A stretch of 7,500 nucleotides of DNA from JBDTYT01 sp040005555 (lineage in GTDB: Bacteria > Actinomycetota > UBA4738 > HRBIN12). This document shows positions 5,648-7,500 of the stretch, piece by piece (position 1 is the first letter of the stretch; each line of letters begins with the position of its first letter). The notes under the pieces were generated by a model. That model did not search any database, was not told the DNA's origin, and worked only from the letters and a program-made list of their open reading frames with translations. The stretch covers positions 1-7,500 of the forward strand of contig JBDTYT010000081.1 in assembly GCA_040005555.1 (NCBI GenBank), written 5' to 3'. Both the position numbers and the translations under genes were made by a program.

Positions 5648-7500
5648 ATGCATGACCAGATGGAGTCTCGGATCTCCGCGCCGAACCGGCATGGCCTTCT
5701 CGAGCACGTGTTCCACGCGAGCTCGGTCGGCATGGCCATCGCACGCCTCGCCGACGGGGTGATCCTCGAGACGAACGAGGCCTTCTGTGCGCTCATCGGC
5801 CGCGGATTGGGAGACGTCCTCGGCTCGACGATGGTGGGACTCGGGCTCTGGTCCGGTGTCGGCGACGCCTGGGCGCAGGAGCAACTCGAGACCCACGGTC
5901 TCCTGGACGGGTTCGACAGCTCGATCACCACGCCCTCCGGCGTCGCGCGTCTCGTCCGGATGTGGGCGGAGGTCGTGCGCACGGACGATGAGCCGTTCGT
6001 GATCGTCCGCGTGTCCGATGTCGATGGGCGCGTCGCCGCCGGCACCCGCTACGAGGAACTGCGCGAGGCCGAGATCCGCTACCGCGCGCTCGTCGAGACG
6101 ATCCCCGCCATCACCTACATGGACGTGCTCGAGAAGGGCAACAACGGTGTGTGGCCGACCACGTACATCAGCCCGCAGGTCGAGACGATCCTCGGGTTCA
6201 CGCCGCAGGAGTGGATGGCCGGGACCGGGTTGTGGGAATCACGACTGCACCCCGACGATCACGACTGGGTCGTCGAGATCGGCCGCTCGATCTTCCAGGA
6301 GGGACGCCCGAATAGCCTGGAGTACCGACTCATCGCTCGCGACGGCCGCGTGGTGTGGATCCAGGATGAGAGCGTGCTCATCGCGGACGAGGACGGCGTG
6401 CCGCGGTTGGAGCAAGGGGTGATGCTCGACGTGACCGCGCGCAAACACGCGGAGGAACGGAGCCTTCAGGCAGAGGCGAAGTACCGATCGCTCGTCGAGC
6501 AGCTCCCGGCGGTCGTCTACCTCGGCGAGTACGGCGAGGAAGGCGATTGGCTCTACATCAGCCCCGCGGTCGAGGGCCTCCTCGGGTATACGCCGGAAGA
6601 ATGGCTGGCGAACCCCGCGCCCCTGGGAACGCTTGCCCACCCGGACGACCTCGCGGCCGTGCGAGCGGCCGAGGAAACGTCTCTGCGCACCGGCGAGCTC
6701 CTGCACGCCGAGTATCGCATGAAGGCGAAGGACGGCCGGTGGGTTTGGATCTTGGACGAGGCGGCCGCCGTTCGCGACGAGCATGGCGCACCGCTCTTCT
6801 TGCAGGGCGTGATGTACGACATGACGGAGCGCAAGGAGGTCGAGGAGCGCCTCGTCGCGCTCGACCGCTTGAAGAACACGTTGCTGCACACGCTGTCGCA
6901 CGATCTCAAGGAACCGTTGACCGCGATCCTCGGCGCCGCGAGCACGCTCGAGCGTCTCGAGCACGCCCTCGGGGAGGACGAGCGCAAGCACCTGCTCCAG
7001 ACGCTCGTCGCCCGAACGAAGGGGATGAACACGCTGCTCACCGATCTCTTGGATCTGGACCGGCTCGACCAGGGCATCATCGAGCCGCGTCGTTTCCCCG
7101 TCGACCTCGGACACCTCACGCGCGAGCTCGTCGCGCAGACCGACGTGCTGCGTGGGCGTTCCGTCACATTGGAGGCGCCGCGGGTACTGGCGAACGTGGA
7201 CGCGGCCAAGGTCGAGCGGATGCTGGAGAACCTCCTATCGAACGCCGCCCGGCACACGACATCCAGCACCCGGATCTGGGTCCGCGTGGAGTCCGCCAAC
7301 GACGGCGCGCTCCTGGTCGTGGAGGATGACGGCGAGGGCATCCCTGAGGATCAGAAGACGGTGATCTTCGAGGCGTTCCGCCGAGGATCCTCGACGGCGG
7401 CCGGAAGCGGGATCGGGCTCTCGCTCGTCGCCCGGTTCGCCGAGCTCCACCGCGGCAGGGCGTGGGTGGAGGATCGACCCGGGGGAGGATCGTCGTTCCG
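5648..7500 (+). CDS. Soluble sensor histidine kinase, PAS-PAS-PAS-HisKA-HATPase_c (C-terminus cut by window)
   Basis: The frame runs to the right edge with 617 complete codons; comparison with the kinase at 2191 suggests only a few tens of residues are missing. The first PAS domain (about 15-125) is divergent but keeps SSVGMAIARLADG and TNEAFCALIG. The second (about 143-266; YISPQVETILGFTPQEW) and third (about 278-394; YISPAVEGLLGYTPEEW) match the two PAS domains of the other kinase in order. The HisKA helix carries phospho-acceptor His418 in LLHTLSHDLKEP. The ATPase domain shows ENLLSNAARHT (527-537), VEDDGEGIP (557-565), FEAFRRG (574-580) and GSGIGLSLV (586-594). There are no membrane segments. 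The ATG at 5648 is the first in-frame start after the PBP4 stop but has no Shine-Dalgarno or promoter-like pair; ATG at 5660 is an alternative and a start further in cannot be excluded. Position H+4 is Glu. Confidence 0.92.
   Translation, partial: MHDQMESRISAPNRHGLLEHVFHASSVGMAIARLADGVILETNEAFCALIGRGLGDVLGSTMVGLGLWSGVGDAWAQEQLETHGLLDGFDSSITTPSGVARLVRMWAEVVRTDDEPFVIVRVSDVDGRVAAGTRYEELREAEIRYRALVETIPAITYMDVLEKGNNGVWPTTYISPQVETILGFTPQEWMAGTGLWESRLHPDDHDWVVEIGRSIFQEGRPNSLEYRLIARDGRVVWIQDESVLIADEDGVPRLEQGVMLDVTARKHAEERSLQAEAKYRSLVEQLPAVVYLGEYGEEGDWLYISPAVEGLLGYTPEEWLANPAPLGTLAHPDDLAAVRAAEETSLRTGELLHAEYRMKAKDGRWVWILDEAAAVRDEHGAPLFLQGVMYDMTERKEVEERLVALDRLKNTLLHTLSHDLKEPLTAILGAASTLERLEHALGEDERKHLLQTLVARTKGMNTLLTDLLDLDRLDQGIIEPRRFPVDLGHLTRELVAQTDVLRGRSVTLEAPRVLANVDAAKVERMLENLLSNAARHTTSSTRIWVRVESANDGALLVVEDDGEGIPEDQKTVIFEAFRRGSSTAAGSGIGLSLVARFAELHRGRAWVEDRPGGGSSF

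Noticed and set aside
2218..6045. A very long minus-strand open frame (1275 codons) antisense to both kinases and the PBP4 gene.
   Set aside because: It crosses gene boundaries, has low-complexity Arg/Gly/Ala/Asp-rich translation with no domain, and lies opposite three well-supported genes. Long antisense frames are expected in GC-rich DNA.

Overview
The window is a dense stretch of high-GC bacterial chromosome. GC-rich third codon positions, GTG and TTG starts, and a PAC2-family gene of the long actinobacterial type suggest an actinomycete-like (Actinomycetota) organism. The sequence alone does not fix genus or class. There is no rRNA, tRNA, CRISPR array, insertion sequence or phage gene, and no gene-free stretch longer than about 160 bases.

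Layout. (1) The left edge (1-188, minus) holds the N-terminus of an unrecognised protein with one membrane or signal segment. (2) Divergent from it, 300-1148 (plus) encodes a dimethylargininase/amidinotransferase-superfamily enzyme. (3) Converging on it with only 25 bases between stops, 1174-2028 (minus) encodes a PAC2-family protein. (4) A 162-base divergent spacer (2029-2190) carries a candidate promoter with an imperfect dyad in its spacer, a 14-base perfect palindrome and a consensus Shine-Dalgarno. (5) From 2191 to the right edge, three plus-strand genes follow with gaps of 30 and 58 bases. They are a soluble PAS-PAS-HisKA-HATPase sensor kinase, an exported PBP4-type (peptidase S13) D-Ala-D-Ala carboxypeptidase with an extra two-module N-terminal region, and a second, paralogous kinase with three PAS domains that runs off the window a little short of its C-terminus.

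The most distinctive feature is the kinase / penicillin-binding protein / kinase array. The two kinases are clearly duplicates: they match across two PAS domains and the whole catalytic core. They differ by one extra N-terminal PAS domain and by 14 residues (two heptads) in the helical linker before the phospho-accepting helix. Neither has a membrane segment, neither has a response regulator beside it in the window, and both lack the Thr/Asn that HisKA kinases usually carry four residues after the phospho-histidine. A link between these kinases and cell-wall remodelling is an inference from gene order only.

Three of the five genes (the dimethylargininase-like gene, the PAC2 gene and the PBP4 gene) have a -35/-10-like pair with 17-base spacing that ends 6-7 bases before the start codon, the layout expected of leaderless actinobacterial mRNAs. 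The first kinase instead has a perfect AGGAGG ribosome binding site.
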